DNA of 64,000 bases, taken from Areca catechu. Its lineage: Eukaryota > Streptophyta > Magnoliopsida > Arecales > Arecaceae. The position numbers were made by a program, and so were the translations under genes. The notes beneath the pieces are model-generated. The model was not told where the DNA came from and did not search any database. It was given only the letters and a program-made list of their open reading frames with translations. Location: positions 34,083,601 through 34,147,600 of the forward strand of contig CM038047.1 in NCBI GenBank assembly GCA_021397845.1, given 5' to 3'. Positions 52,169 to 63,651 of this stretch are shown one piece after another. Position 1 is the stretch's first letter; each line of letters begins with the position of its first letter.

Positions 52169-53185
52169 TTAGGTCTTACAACATTGGTAATACATCCTTA
52201 AATTGGCAACGTTCCAAGTACATAGAAATCGTGCCCCATCTAGCTCGACGAGGTAGTAGGCCCCGTGAGGAAGGGCCTCAACCATCCTGTAAGGACCTTC
52301 CCAGTTCGGAGAGAGCTTGCCGCACTCTCGAGGTTGGGAGGCTTCTGCCCGTCGCAGCACCAGATCTCCAGGGCGGAAGGACTTCGTCCTCACCCTGAAG
52401 TTATAATACCTGGCCACCCGTTGCCGGTAGGTTGCCATCCGGACTCGAGCCATGTCCCTTATCTCTTCAAGTACATCCAGATTAAGCAGAAGGTATGCTG
52501 GGTTCTCAACCTCATCGTACTGCTCCACCCGCAGCGTTGGCAGACTTAGTTCCACTGGGATCATCACTTCTGTGCCGAAGACGAGGTCGAATGGCATTTC
52601 ATCCATGGTCGTCCTCGATGTTGTGAGGTATGCCCATAAGACACTGGAAAGTTCTTCGGCCCACCTACCCTTAGCTTGGTCCAGTATGGTTCGAAGCCCT
52701 TGAAAGATAGTCCGATTAGTCACCTCGACCTCCCCGTTGGTCTGAGGATGTGCCATCGAGATGAAGCGATGGCGGATGTCGAGATCGTTGCAGAACTCCT
52801 CGAACTCCCGATTGTCAAATTATCGTTCGTTGTCGGTGATGATTATGTGGGGGAGCTCGAAGCGGCATACGATTGATTTCCAGAAGAACTTGCAAACATT
52901 CGCCTCCGTGATCCAAGCTAACGACTCAGCTTCGACCCACTTCGTGACGTAGTCGATTGCAACTATCAGGAATTTACGCTGCCCGGAAGCGGGAGGAAAG
53001 GGGCCAAGGATGTCCATGTCCCACTGGATGAACGGCCAGGGGGCAGAGAGCTGCGAGAGCAGCACAGCCGGCTGGCGTTGCACGACAGCGTGACGCTGGC
53101 AGCGGTCACACCTCTTGACGAAGTTGGCTGCATCCTCCCTTATTGTTTCCCAGTAGTACCCCTGGCGGAGGGCCTTGTATGCCAA
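52169..53185 (-). pseudogene. Tat element C integrase
   Basis: The zinc-binding end (CDRCQRHAVVQRQP), core (WDMDILGPFPPASGQRKFLI, VAIDYVTKWVEAESLAWITE, IIITDNER) and the second half (MAHPQTNGEVEVTNRTIFQG, AEELSSVLWAYLTTSRTTMD) are present, ending in WNVANLRMYY. The two open pieces share a frame, interrupted only by a TAA at 52820-52822, where relatives have Gln (NER-stop-FDN). The catalytic D, D and E can be assigned. Apart from that stop this domain is well preserved. Confidence 0.9.
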
Positions 53186-54055
53186 AGTTCTGCCCCCACG
53201 TGATTTCCGCAGAGGCCTTCATGTATCTCTTGGAGCACGACTGCTGCCTCTGAGGGTCTCAAACATTTAAAGAGTGGGTAAGAGTAGGACCTTCGGTAGA
53301 GTAGTCTGTCCATCAGCACAAAGCGTGAGGCCTTCTTTTTGATGAGGCCGGCCTCTATTCGATCTTCATGCAAGGTACCGTCAATGATGTACTTGACATA
53401 CTTATCCATCCAACTAGGCTCCGGGGTGACTTGCTGGATCTCTCTGGGTACTTCGTAGCTTGGGATTTGAAGATGCTTGACGTAGGCGCGACCCAGGGAC
53501 GAGTCCGGCAAGGTTGCCAATCGGGAGAGGGCATCGGCGCGAGCATTCTCTCCACGTGGAATGTAGGAGATGCTGAAGCGCTTGAAACCTGCCACACTTG
53601 AGCGTACCAGCTCCAGGTACTTCAACATTTGAGGGTCTCGGGCCTCGAATTCTCCCGAGACTTGTCCGGCCACCAATTGTGAGTCAGTAAAGACCTTCAA
53701 ACTGGGTACGCCCAGTTCGCGAGAGACTCAGTCCCGCGAGGAGCGCTTCATACTCCACCTGATTATTGGTGGCGGCAAACTGGAAGAAGAGTGCGCATTC
53801 GGCGATGACTCCTTCGCTGTTGGCGAGAATGAGTCCAACTCCACTTCCGCCGGAGTTGGATGCTCCGTCCACATGTAGGACCCAGATGTCCTCCTCCGGT
53901 TCAGGTCCTGGTTGTCGATTCTGGGGGCTCTCTTCCAGCCCCTCGTCCAGGCCTGCACACTCAACCAAGAAGTCAGCCAATACCTGCGCCTTCATGGATG
54001 ACCTCGGGCAGTAGGCGATGTCAAACTCACTGAGTTTCAATGCCCATTTCGCCAA
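53140..54055 (-). pseudogene. Tat element C second RNase H and connector to integrase
   Basis: 54055-53684 starts MAKWALKLSEFDIAYCPRSS and contains the archaeal-type RNase H core WVLHVDGASNSGGSGVGLIL and TNNQVEYEALLAGL. The frame changes near 53690 into 53700-53140 (VFTDSQLVAGQVSGEFEARD, RGENARADALSRLATLPDSS, LLYRRSYSYPLFKCL), which leads to the integrase zinc finger. Domain order is as in element B. Confidence 0.85.
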
Positions 54056-55136
54056 GCATCCGGATGTGTCAGCGGCTTAGTATGGCCTTCAGCGGTTGAT
54101 CCGTCAAAACCACGATCGGATGCGCTTGGAAGTAAGGCCTGAGGTCCTGGACAGACACGATGAGTGCAAAAATTAACTTCTCGGATCGAGAGTACCTGAC
54201 CTCGGCATTGCAGAGAAGCTTGCTTGTATAGTACACGGGCCTTTAGATCCCTCCATCTGTACAGACCAGGACCGAGCTGACGGCCTCCGGAGTGACCGCC
54301 AAGTACAGGAGGAGCTCTTCTCCCTCCTTTGGTCGGGAGAGCAGTGATGGTGATGCCAGTGTCTTCTTCAGCTCTTCGAAGGCCTCCCGGCACTTCTTCG
54401 TCTAAGTCATGCATCTTCTACAGCATCTTGAAGAAGGGTTGGCAACGATCGACAAATCGCGAGATAAATTGGCCCAGGGCTGCTATCCGACCGGTGAGTC
54501 GCTGGACTTGCTTCTTGGAGATGGGCTGCTCCATGTCAAGAATCGCTCAGACCTTCTCTAGGTTGGCCTTGATTCTCCTCTGGATGATCATGAAGCCAAG
54601 AAATTTTCCTGTTGCTACACCAAATGCGCACTTCACTGAGTTCAATTTCATTTGGTGGAGGCGAAGGTTGCGAAAGGTCTCTGCCAAGTCATCGACGTGG
54701 TCTGAGGTTGGCTTGCTCATGACGAGCATGTCATCCACGTACACCTGCATGTTGCGACTTGATCTTTGAAGATCTTGTTGACCAATCGCTGGTACGTGGC
54801 GCCAGCACTCTTCAGGTCGAAGGGCATCATTCGATAGCAGTACGTCCCACGATCTGTGACGAAGATAGTGTGCTCCTCATCCTCCGGATGCATCCGGATC
54901 TGGTTATACCTGGAGAATGCGTCCATGAAGGAGAGGAGGCGGTGCCCCGAGGTGGCATCCATGAGCTGGTCAATCTTCGGAAAGGAAAAGCTGTCCTTCA
55001 GACAAGCACGATTGAGATCGGTGTAGTCTACACAAATCCTCCACTTCCCGTTGTTCTTCTTGACCATGACCACGTTCGCCAACCAGCTGGGGTACTGCAC
55101 TTCGCGAACGAAACCGACAGTGAGGAGCTTCTCCAC
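54056..55136 (-). pseudogene. Tat element C reverse transcriptase and first RNase H
   Basis: 55136-54717 gives VKKNNGKWRICVDYTDLNRA, LSFMDAFSRYNQIRMHPEDE and YCYRMMPFDLKSAGATYQRL, then a frame change. 54750-54547 contains the catalytic VYVDDMLVMSKP and KCAFGVATGKFLGFMI. The remainder to 54056 (thumb and RNase H) is readable only in pieces with stops. The polymerase is therefore split exactly before its YVDD box. Confidence 0.85.
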
Positions 55137-55154
55137 TTCGTCGTTGATAGCTCT

Positions 55155-56003
55155 CTACCTCTCCGAGGCAAAGCTCCTCTTTTTCTGCCAAACTGGGCGG
55201 CACTTTCGATCGATCCTCAACTGATGGGTGATGACATCTGGGAGAATACCTGGCATATCTGCCGCAGTCCAGGCGAACACATCCACGTTCGCCCGAAGGA
55301 AACTCAGCAAGCGAGCATGTTCATCTTCTAGTAGTTGGGCTCCTACCTGCGCCATCTTTAGCGGGTCCGAGCCAAGGGGATACGTCAGGAGGCGCTCGAC
55401 GGGGCCACCCTTAGGGTCTTGCGCCCTTTGGTCAAGATCGTTGACATCAGAGTCGAGCTCGACACTTCTGGCCCCTGGGACAGCCTGCAAGCAATGCGGG
55501 ATGGGTTAAGCTGCCCCCCTCATCTCTCCCATGTCGTAAGGGGTCGGGAATTGCACCAACAATATCTTAGTAAATATGACCGCATCAAGCAAGTTGAGCC
55601 CAGGACGGCTTAGGATAGCATTGTATGGCGACAAGAGTCTGACGACAGTAAAGGTCATCATGACTGTGCTCTGCCGAGATGGTGACCCGACGGTGACAGG
55701 AAGGGTAATTTCCCCCTCGACTCTCACAGAATCTCCGGTGAAGCCCACGAGAGGGGTGTGCACTAGCCTTAGCCAATCAGGGGACAAGTTCATTTGAGAG
55801 AAAGCATCGTAAAAAAGTACATCCGTGGAGCTCCCACTATCAACCATGATGCATCTTACATGATGCTTGGTGATGGTCATCTCGACCACGACAGCATCGT
55901 TGTTTACATTTTCTTCCTCACCTCCCTTCCCCTTCACAAGGGAAGTACATTTTCCAGATCTCCTCCCTCCAGGGCTTTCTTTGATGCGTGCTCTATTCCC
56001 CAA
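55155..56003 (-). pseudogene. Tat element C protease and linker
   Basis: 56003-55506 holds the protease with the intact active site VDSGSSTDVLFYDAFSQMNL, and FTGDSVRVEGEITLPVTVGS, VVRLLSPYNAILSRPGLNLL. 55490-55155 is the linker (DQRAQDPKGGPVERLL, DVFAWTAADMPGILPDVITH, KKRSFASER), which ends at a stop before reverse transcriptase. Protease itself looks open and complete. Confidence 0.85.
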
Positions 56004-57592
56004 GAGATCATGCTCACGGGCTTCTCAGTGGGCCGGTTGTCAACTACAGGAACAAGAAGGAAAGCCGCAAGTGGTTGATCCTCCGCCGGGACTTCGCTCC
56101 TCACGAACTTTCTGAGGTAGCCTCTCCTGATCAGGTCTTCGATTTCCCTTCTCAGGTTGCGGCAGTCCTCAGTGTCATGGTCGTGGTCACGGTGGAACTG
56201 GCAGTACTTCATCTTGTCGCGACCGCTCGACGGCTTCAGTGGGGGAGGTCGGCGCAGGTAGCGCTCGCCTTCGATCTCCATCAGAATCTTCAACCTCGAA
56301 GCTAGGAGGGGAGTGAAAGTCTTCTCAGGAGCGGGACCATCTCTTGGTTTCGATCCCGCTCGAAAGTCTGCAGGCGGCCCAGGTCTTCGCATCCCAGGTG
56401 CATCTCTTAGGACCGGCTTCTTCGGGAGCTTCCCGTCCAGTTCTCTCCTTGTATGGTCAGCCTCCTCGGCGCGGATGTACTTGTGGACGCGGAGGAGTTC
56501 AGAATGTCTTTGGCGGCTTCTTGTCCAAAGAATAAGTAAAGCGGGAGGTCTTGAGCCCTCGCTTCAATGCCAGCATGGCGACGGGCTCATCCAAACTGTA
56601 GATCTCAAGGATGACAGCTTTGAAGCAGGTTACATAGTCCCACAAGAACTCATGGTCTTGCTGCCGGATAGAAAAGAGGCTATCCACTTCTCACGGCACC
56701 TTTCGACAAGCATCGAAGTGGGCCATAAACCTCCTCTCCAGCTACTGAAGGAGTCGATGCTTTCGGGCTCGAGACGGGTGAACCAGACTCGAGTGGCCTT
56801 CCGGAGGGTGGCCGGAAAGGCGATGCATAAGAGGGCGTCCGTCGTCCCTTGGACTCTCATGAGAGCTTTATAGCTCTCCAGGTGATCCAAGGGATCGGTG
56901 GTCCCATCGTAGGGATCCACCTGAGGCATACAAAACCGACCCGGAATCGGTTCCTCTTGGATTTCTTGAAAGAATGGGGGTCGGGCATCATAGCCCACTG
57001 GCTCCTTGGGGGAGCCCTGTATGTTAGCAAACTGGTAGGAGAGCTCCGCCAGCTTGCGCTCTTGCTCTTCAAGGTGTCTCTCGACGAGGTGTCGGATGGC
57101 CTCGTTAGTGGAGTCTTCCACTGAGGCCGCTGGAGGAGTTGATAGCTAGGGTTGGTCGTGACGGGGGGCCTTGCCTCGGCAGCGCTTGCCGTGCTTGACG
57201 ACGGCATTATCGTCCACCAGGGATCGGCTCTCCCAGTCCGCCGACCCAAAGTGATTTCTCTTCATGGGGGTCTGGTAACTCACGAGAGGATTGGTCGTGG
57301 CCCGCGGATGGAACGACCTGCCTTGGATGGAGCGCAGGCTTCCGCGAGGGCCCGCGGCTTAGGCCGTGGGGATCCCTGGCTGAGGTTGAGTGACCAGGGA
57401 GCGCTGCTGATGCTGTAATTGTCTCACGACCGCGGTCAGCGCCGGCATCTGTTGGACAAGTGCGGCGTACTGGACGTCTGCCATAAACGGTTGAGGAGCG
57501 GGAAGCTCCCTCTCCGAGCTATGTGGGCCCGAGGGAGAGGGGGTGTCTCCCGCTCGACTGGTGGAAGCTTCTCTTCCGCGAGTCACCACCAT
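55934..57592 (-). pseudogene. Tat element C gag with zinc knuckle
   Basis: The start at 57592 (MVVTRGREASTSRAGDTPSP) opens a 77-codon piece with a helical segment (ALVQQMPALTAVVRQLQHQQ). The Gag core is 57121-56630 (HLEEQERKLAELSYQFANIQ, GRFCMPQVDPYDGTTDPLDH, LLCIAFPATLRKATRVWFTR), and the C-terminal half, 56392-55934, holds the knuckle KYCQFHRDHDHDTEDC, which keeps its Cys and His residues. Stops or shifts lie near 57359, 56630 and 56500. Confidence 0.85.
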
Positions 57593-57664
57593 GCTTCAAG
57601 TAGAGCTGTTAAGCTCACGAGGGGCTTGTACAGGGATTTTTCTCCCATACCCGGCGCGTCAATC

Positions 57665-59114
57665 TGTTGCCGACCTTACCGTTGTGGCCTACAGCTATGA
57701 GGTGGCGCCGGACGCCTGCCCCTTTTACTCCGGAATCCTGGTGTTCCCGGACCTGCAAAACAATGTTAGATACCTGAGCCGGGATCCCAGCGAGGGCACT
57801 CCGATGATCAAGTCAACGAATGGCAAAGCGAAACAAATCCCCTAAGGCGGATCCCACTTTGGTCTCCATGCTTAGAGGAGTTTTTAATGAAGGATTGAGT
57901 AGAAGAAAATGAGAGAGGGATGGTGCTTGAGCTGTGGCGACTGTGCTTACGGGACTCGCTCCGGGAGTCCTCTCGAAGCCTCCCACCTTCAAGTGACTCG
58001 TCTCGATACTTCGGGTGTTTGCCCTCTTTCGATTGCTTACCTTGCTTCTTGCCTGTTGGTGCATTTTAGATCGTCGATCGCTCCAGTGCCTCGATTTTCT
58101 TCCTCTAGGGGAGCCTAGGGGTCAACGGTGTCCGTTGGCCACTCTCCCGAGGTTATTTTCTCATGTAGTTGGGAGTTAAGTTGTGAACTTGTCTTGCCTG
58201 GCATGCTGTCACGAAGGAAAAAATTAGGTGGAACCTCGATCCGGGCGCAGCCGCCCTCGGGTCTGAGATGCTGAATGCGCCCTTCTCCTTCGGGGGGTTT
58301 CAGGTGGTCGATCACAAGATCTAACATCTCGATCAGGGCGTCCCTTCCAAACTAGTGCAAACGAGGTTACGCGTACCATTACAGATTTGGGGGCGCCGTA
58401 CTGGGCGCGCCCAGTGTGCGGCGCGCCTGCTTCAGCAGCGATCTTGAGGCTGGCGCCTTCGTTCTTCCCGATGCTTCTAAAGAGAGGGCTCGACTTCGAT
58501 CGAGGTGAGCTCGACCCTTGGGAAGCCACCTGGTAAAGGACGGAGGCAAGATCGACTCCGGCCAAGGTGGGCTCAACCCTTGGGGAGCAACTTGGTGAAA
58601 GAGCAGAGACAAGCTCGACCCTTGGGGAGCCACCTGGCGAAAGAGCGGAGGAGGGCTTGACTCTGGTCGAGATGGGCTCGATCCTTGGGGAGCCACCTGG
58701 CGAAGGAGCAAATGCAGGCTCGACTCCGGCCGAAGTGAGCTCGACCCTTTGGGAGCCACCTGGCGAAGGAGCAGAGAAGGTGCCGAGCTCGGGTCGAGGT
58801 GGGCTCGACCCTAGGAGAGCCACCTAGCAAAGGAGCAGAGGCAGGCTCGACTTCGACCGAGATGGGCTCGACCCTTGAGAAGCTACCTAGCGAAGAGTAG
58901 AGAAGGTGCCAAGCTCAGGCTGAGGTGGGCTCGACCCTTGGAGAGAGCCACCTGGCGAAGGAGCAGGGGTGTCGAGCTCGGGCCGAGGTGAGCGCGACCG
59001 TTGATGAGGCCACCTAACGGGGGAGCTCGAAAGAAAATTCGACGCGACCCTATCTGCTTGTCTGGCTGCCAGCTGAATCCGAGGTATATTCCACGTAGTG
59101 GTCTTGCCATATCA
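57665..59114 (-). repeat. 5' LTR of Tat element C (1450 bp)
   Basis: Shares ends with the 3' LTR and contains the same type of tandem array (58495-59030), with about eight units instead of thirteen. In the element's direction, the internal sequence right after the LTR reads GATTGACGCGCCGGG; the primer tRNA is not identified. Confidence 0.92.
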
Positions 59115-59600
59115 ATATATACTATTTCTAATTAACTATTTTATATAAAATTAATTAAATATCTACATTAAATTATTAATTAATTAATAATTTATTAAAA
59201 AATAAATTAATTTATTGATAATTAATTTATAAAATTATTTATGTAATTAAATTAAATTAAAATTAAATATTTTTATATTTTATAAATTACAAAAATTATA
59301 AATTTACTTATTTTTTAGTATAAATAAATATTATAAATTAATAATAATATTTTTTATCAAATGTTAATTTAGTAAAAATATTATAAAAATATCATCTATC
59401 ATTTTTTTTTATTTTTCTTATACCAAAGAGCAAAGAAATCATTCACATCCTTTCATATAATATATGAAAGGATAAATAAAAAGTTCATCTATCCTCTTTA
59501 TCTCTCTTCAATTCTCTCTATCTCTCATCTATTCTTCCTTCTCCACCCATTCTTCATATCAAACAGAAATCATTATCCTGGGCTACATGAACAGACCACA
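59115..59600. repeat. AT-rich DNA right of element C (right part of the disrupted element, tentative)
   Basis: Extremely AT-rich with taattaattaat-type repeats, then a CT-rich end (ctctttatctctcttcaatt, ctcatctattcttccttctc). It pairs with 46440-46778 as explained there. Confidence 0.35.
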
Positions 59601-61107
59601 TTTGTGATGAATTCACATTGTTGAGCTTGGAAAAGGATACATAAACGAAATCCTTGGTTCAGTAGACGAAGGACGTACCTTTGAATAGAAGGCTACAAGA
59701 CCATCCAATGAACAGAAACTTTGTTCTGCCAGGTTGTATAAAGAAAGGGAAGGAAATATACGGCAAAGAAAGGGAAGGAAGTCCAACTCCACTTCCATTC
59801 AACAAGGCTCACCAAAACTATTTTAAAAACAAAATAACTACGAAACCATATATTTTACGCACTCCGAAAAGAGCCTTCAATGATCACAGACAAGCGCACC
59901 TACCATTACGTGCCCTCTCAGAAATAGTCTTTTGAAGTCTTGTATCATAATCTATTTCTAATGCAACAGTTTAATTTTTTTTAAAACAAAAAGGGAAAAC
60001 AAAGGGGCGCACATGAATAATTGTATCATATAATACAAATTACAGTTTATTGCTTTCAAGTTTCAATATCAACTTTGCAAAGTATAGGAGAGATGGAGAG
60101 CTGATAAAAACCAATGATCTCTCTTTCTCTATAACCTTCAAGTGTCTCTAAGCCATCCAAAGAAGCTTTCTTACGTCAAGCTATGCATGTACAGAGTTTT
60201 CCTCATCATGTAAAGGATAAAAAAAGATGATTGCTACTGTTCAAAAGTGCAACCTGAAATGTCAATTTCTTAGAAACGGTTTATAAATGATAATTTTGAG
60301 GATTTCAGATACTCACCTATCGTGTTGTTATTGGGCCACGCTATTTACTCAAGGTTGAAGAAATACATACTAATCAACAAAAAAAAGGTAAAGCCCAAAA
60401 GGATGCAATAAATTTTGTAGATTCAAGTATGACTGATCCAGAAAATTAACATATCTTAAACATGGATGCTTTAATGATTAGTACAGGGTCATCCATGATT
60501 CATAAAGCCAGAATTAAGCATTTAAAGGTTGAGATTCTACATTTTCCACAAAGCCAAATGTCTCTTTCAAATCTGTAAATATGAAACAAATGGAATGTTC
60601 AGCTGTTTCTATCACACAAAATATTACAGTTGTAATACATTTTCGTATCATCAAAATCTACATTACAGGTAAGGCAGTGGAAAGGATGGACAATCCACTA
60701 ACTAAATTTCTTTTCTACGAGTAAAGGTGAAAAAAGAATGAAAACCAAACTTTTCATCTGATGGTAACTATAAGGATAGAAAATAGAAGGCAAAATAATC
60801 AAAGAGGCGGCAAAATTATCAAAAGGACAGTGCCGGCAAGTAGAAAAAGGGACCTGCACATACCTCTTCTCCACTAATTTAATGTGGTCGATTACCAGTC
60901 ACAGGGGAACTGACAGTCAACCTCATGCAGTCTAAACTCCCATGGAATTTCAGTCTCAAAGTTCCTAGCCATCCTTTATATGTATACACTTCCTTAACAG
61001 GCTGCTTCATGCTGCAAATGTTCTGGTGGTTCTATGCTCAAACCCCTTCATGATTCCCAAGAATAGCCCCATCACCGGCTCCCAAAATGAAAACCACCTT
61101 TTAACTC
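59601..61107 (-). other. Spacer and probable 3' untranslated region of the GIP1-like gene
   Basis: No coding exon is recognised. The part next to 61107 should be the 3' untranslated region of the minus-strand GIP1-like gene. The small open frame at 59681-59935 (+) has no known domain. Confidence 0.5.
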
Positions 61108-61401
61108 TCAATAATTATTGACCCAATTGATCGCTGCATGTTGTGGCTGCTGATATGCACCTGCAGGAGGGCCCATCAATTCTGTGGTTCCAGCTCTAGC
61201 TTGCAACTGCTGGAGCAATGGATGGACAGAACCAGCAGCTACTGTCTGGTTTGGGTGGTAGATTCCAGTGGAGACATGGCCAGCCTGTGTGGGTGTAAAT
61301 GTCACATGTTGTCCCTGAGGAATGAGATTGTGGAAAGAACCAGCCTGCAGACAAGATACGTCCCTTCCAGGTACAGGAACCCAGACGGTTGGACCTTCAC
61401 T
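61108..61401 (-). CDS. GIP1: GBF-interacting protein 1-like, last coding exon
   Basis: The exon begins after the acceptor tgtttaccag (AG at 61403-61402) with SEGPTVWVPVPGRDVSCLQA, continues GSFHNLIPQGQHVTFTPTQA, GHVSTGIYHPNQTVAAGSVH, PLLQQLQARAGTTELMGPPA, and ends YQQPQHAAINWVNNY with a stop at 61108-61110. It codes for 97 residues. The sequence closely resembles the C-terminus of plant GBF-interacting protein 1 (GIP1, DUF1296 family). In Arabidopsis GIP1 is reported to help G-box binding factors bind DNA. The region here is the Gln/Pro/Tyr-rich low-complexity tail, not the N-terminal UBA-like part. The frame is intact, and the join to the previous exon is in phase (codon boundary). I expect this to be a functional host gene. 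Confidence 0.9.
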   Translation of the reverse strand, partial: SEGPTVWVPVPGRDVSCLQAGSFHNLIPQGQHVTFTPTQAGHVSTGIYHPNQTVAAGSVHPLLQQLQARAGTTELMGPPAGAYQQPQHAAINWVNNY

Positions 61402-62205
61402 CTGGTAAACAACAGATATTCAGATACAAATTAACTGAATACAAACAGTACAAGAATAGCTGGACACAAGTTCACAAAATTCTTTAAAAAACTACATAAA
61501 TAACAAATAATCAATAAACTATGTCTAATCAAAATATAAAAAAAATTTTAAAGGACTAATCCCATGTACGCTTTTGGTCAAGCTGAAATGGAATATCTAC
61601 ATCAAGCACACACTTCATGATGTGTGCCCCTAAACTACCAGCAAGCATTACAAGGAAGTGTAACAGAAAATTAAGATATAGGAGCTTCAAGATCTCCAAA
61701 GAATGCTGCTCCTAAGCAATATGATATCAGGCTCCACAGGAAAAAATAATCTAACACAAGTTAAAAAGCAGTGCTACCAAACATGTGTCTTATTAATGCT
61801 TAAGGTACAAGACGCAACCCTAGCACCTCACCTGCCCTAGGCCTAAGGTGAGGTGACTTTGCTTAGGCACTAAAAGGGCTGCCCTTTTTGCACCTCAAAG
61901 AAAAGATCGGGTGCAGAAAAGCATGACTTTGTTGTGTTTAATCTCAGCCATCCATCATTCTATGTTTTATCAAGATCTTGGGGTTTCGTGGAAAGATAGA
62001 AGGATCATAAGTGGAAGATAAGTGGACATTCTGACAGATTAAGAGAAAGATTTAGAGCAAGGGGATGATCTCCTCGTCCTTCTCTTCTTCTTCAGCTGCT
62101 GCTGTCTTTATTTGCCTGTGTATAAATATGTATTCTAATGCTTTTTATATTTTTATTTGTGTTCATAAATTGATTCTTCATTATCATATATGTTTAGAAT
62201 CTTAT

Positions 62206-62228
62206 ACACACACACACACACACACACA
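62206..62228. repeat. (CA)n microsatellite
   Basis: About 11 CA dinucleotides inside the GIP1-like intron, within the decayed repeat described there. Confidence 0.9.
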
Positions 62229-62527
62229 TAGCGCCTCACTTCATTAAGACAAGCTGTGGTTTGCACCTTGCACCTTGATTCCAATAGACCTTGATGCCTT
62301 AGCACACCTTGAGCCTTTTGACTTCATTAGTTAAAAGAATCATTGGCTCCAAAAATATAAATTATATGAATATACTGAGCCAACAGGTAATCGAGGAGTG
62401 GCATCTATTGTGCTAAGACTGGCATCCATAAGTTGTGACATGGGCATGTCCGTTTCCATATACAGTGGCTATTTACATTAGCATTTGTTGTCAATTCAAT
62501 AGGTGAGTTTTTTGGGGTTAATGATGC

Positions 62528-62529
<2 letters not shown>

Positions 62530-62589
<60 letters not shown>

Positions 62590-62595
62590 TTTTTT
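62530..62595. repeat. (TC)n plus poly-T tract
   Basis: About 25 TC dinucleotides followed by 15 T. On the transcribed minus strand of the GIP1-like gene it reads A-run then (GA)n. Frames across it are repeat artefacts. Confidence 0.95.
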
Positions 62596-62784
62596 GAGCG
62601 AGCAAAACTAGAATTAGGATATCATGTTAAGACATCTTGCATTTTGGATCACCTAGGGTTTAAAAGAGCAAACTCTGCATGTGGTCTACTAAATTAGATA
62701 AACCAAAGGATATAAAATGTACACTAAATCATGCAAGTACAAATGAAGGCCCCCTATTTATATGAATTGATTGACTAGTCCTGG

Positions 62785-62965
62785 AACTGGAAATAAGGGT
62801 TTGTACCGATACCAGTACCTGTACTGGTACAGTATCATGCCAACACACAGAATGGCTCTTGGTGCTGGTATGGCAAAATAGTGGTGAAATACCATGTGTT
62901 GATATGGTGCTAGCACATAGGACATACCATGATACCAATACCAATACCTTATTGGTATGACCGGA
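62785..62965. repeat. Palindrome-rich block built on GTACTGGTAC-like words
   Basis: Words such as accgataccagtacctg, tactggtacagtatc, ccatgataccaataccaat and ttggtatgaccgg occur in both orientations, so much of the block can pair with itself. It looks like a small foldback-type repeat in the intron. No target duplication was identified. Confidence 0.5.
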
Positions 62966-63651
62966 AATGGCCAGCGGGGAACCATTACTTAAATTTTTGC
63001 TTGGAGTTAACTGCTTCAGGTACAAGGAAACGAAATTATGAGCCTAACATGCAAACCTCAACCACCCTTTTTGAGGCAAGCTTGCTGAATTGACTTTTTA
63101 CCTCAAGAGATTTAGAGGAAAGTTATTGTACCTACAAAGAAATAACTAGATCACGGTTAAGCCAACATAACCACCTATATCAACCACAGTTTCATATCGA
63201 CCGCCTAATCATCAATTATACTATCAACCACTAAATCCACAAGAACCTGACTCAGCAATCAAGTGTCCCTTGGTCCCTTGGTACCCTCAGATCAAAAAGA
63301 GAATGTCTTGCTGCCATCGCTTGATAGTTTTAATTAAAGAGTCATTGACAGGACCAAAAATCTAATATCCTAAGATATGTATGTCCTCTTTTCACTTCCT
63401 AGAACACATAAACCAATTAACTTGCAGGTAAATAAACTGTATTGTCTAAAACTCTTTACCTTAATAGATGCACTTAGTTAGGCTGAGGCATTTCACAATT
63501 AATAGATTCTGTCTAAGGTTCTTATACACAACTTTCACAATCTCTATTTTCCTTCAATAATCTAAGTCATCAGCATGATACAAGTTTTCAGGCACTCTGA
63601 TAAATGAAAACAGCATAACTAAAATGTTAAGTTGAAAGTTGAAGAAAGCAC

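Larger units (their letters stand above)
46779..59114 (-). mobile_element. Ty3/gypsy Tat-lineage element C, full length (12336 bp)
   Basis: The LTRs (46779-48518, 1740 bp; 57665-59114, 1450 bp) share the ends TGTTGCCGACCTTAC and CTTGCCATATCA. They are flanked by ATATA at 46774-46778 and 59115-59119. Minus-strand order is gag, zinc knuckle, protease, linker, reverse transcriptase, RNase H domains, integrase, tandem repeats, then an antisense gene on the + strand and the purine tract next to the 3' LTR. Sense coding regions carry a moderate number of stops. The GC content is clearly above that of surrounding host DNA. The unequal LTR length comes from a tandem array inside the LTRs. Confidence 0.94.
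61402..63651 (-). other. Last intron of the GIP1-like gene (2250 bp) with several repeats
   Basis: The intron is bounded by a good donor (CAACAG|GTGCTT, GT at 63651-63650) and an acceptor at 61403. It contains a decayed element near 61790-62330 built on cacctcacctgccctaggcc, ctaaggtgaggtgac and gcgcctcac, a palindrome-rich block at 62785-62965, a (CA)n and a (TC)n microsatellite. Frames in it are short and show no domains. Confidence 0.8.

Noticed and set aside
62405..62605. Frame with (RE)n peptide
   Set aside because: Translation of the (TC)n microsatellite.
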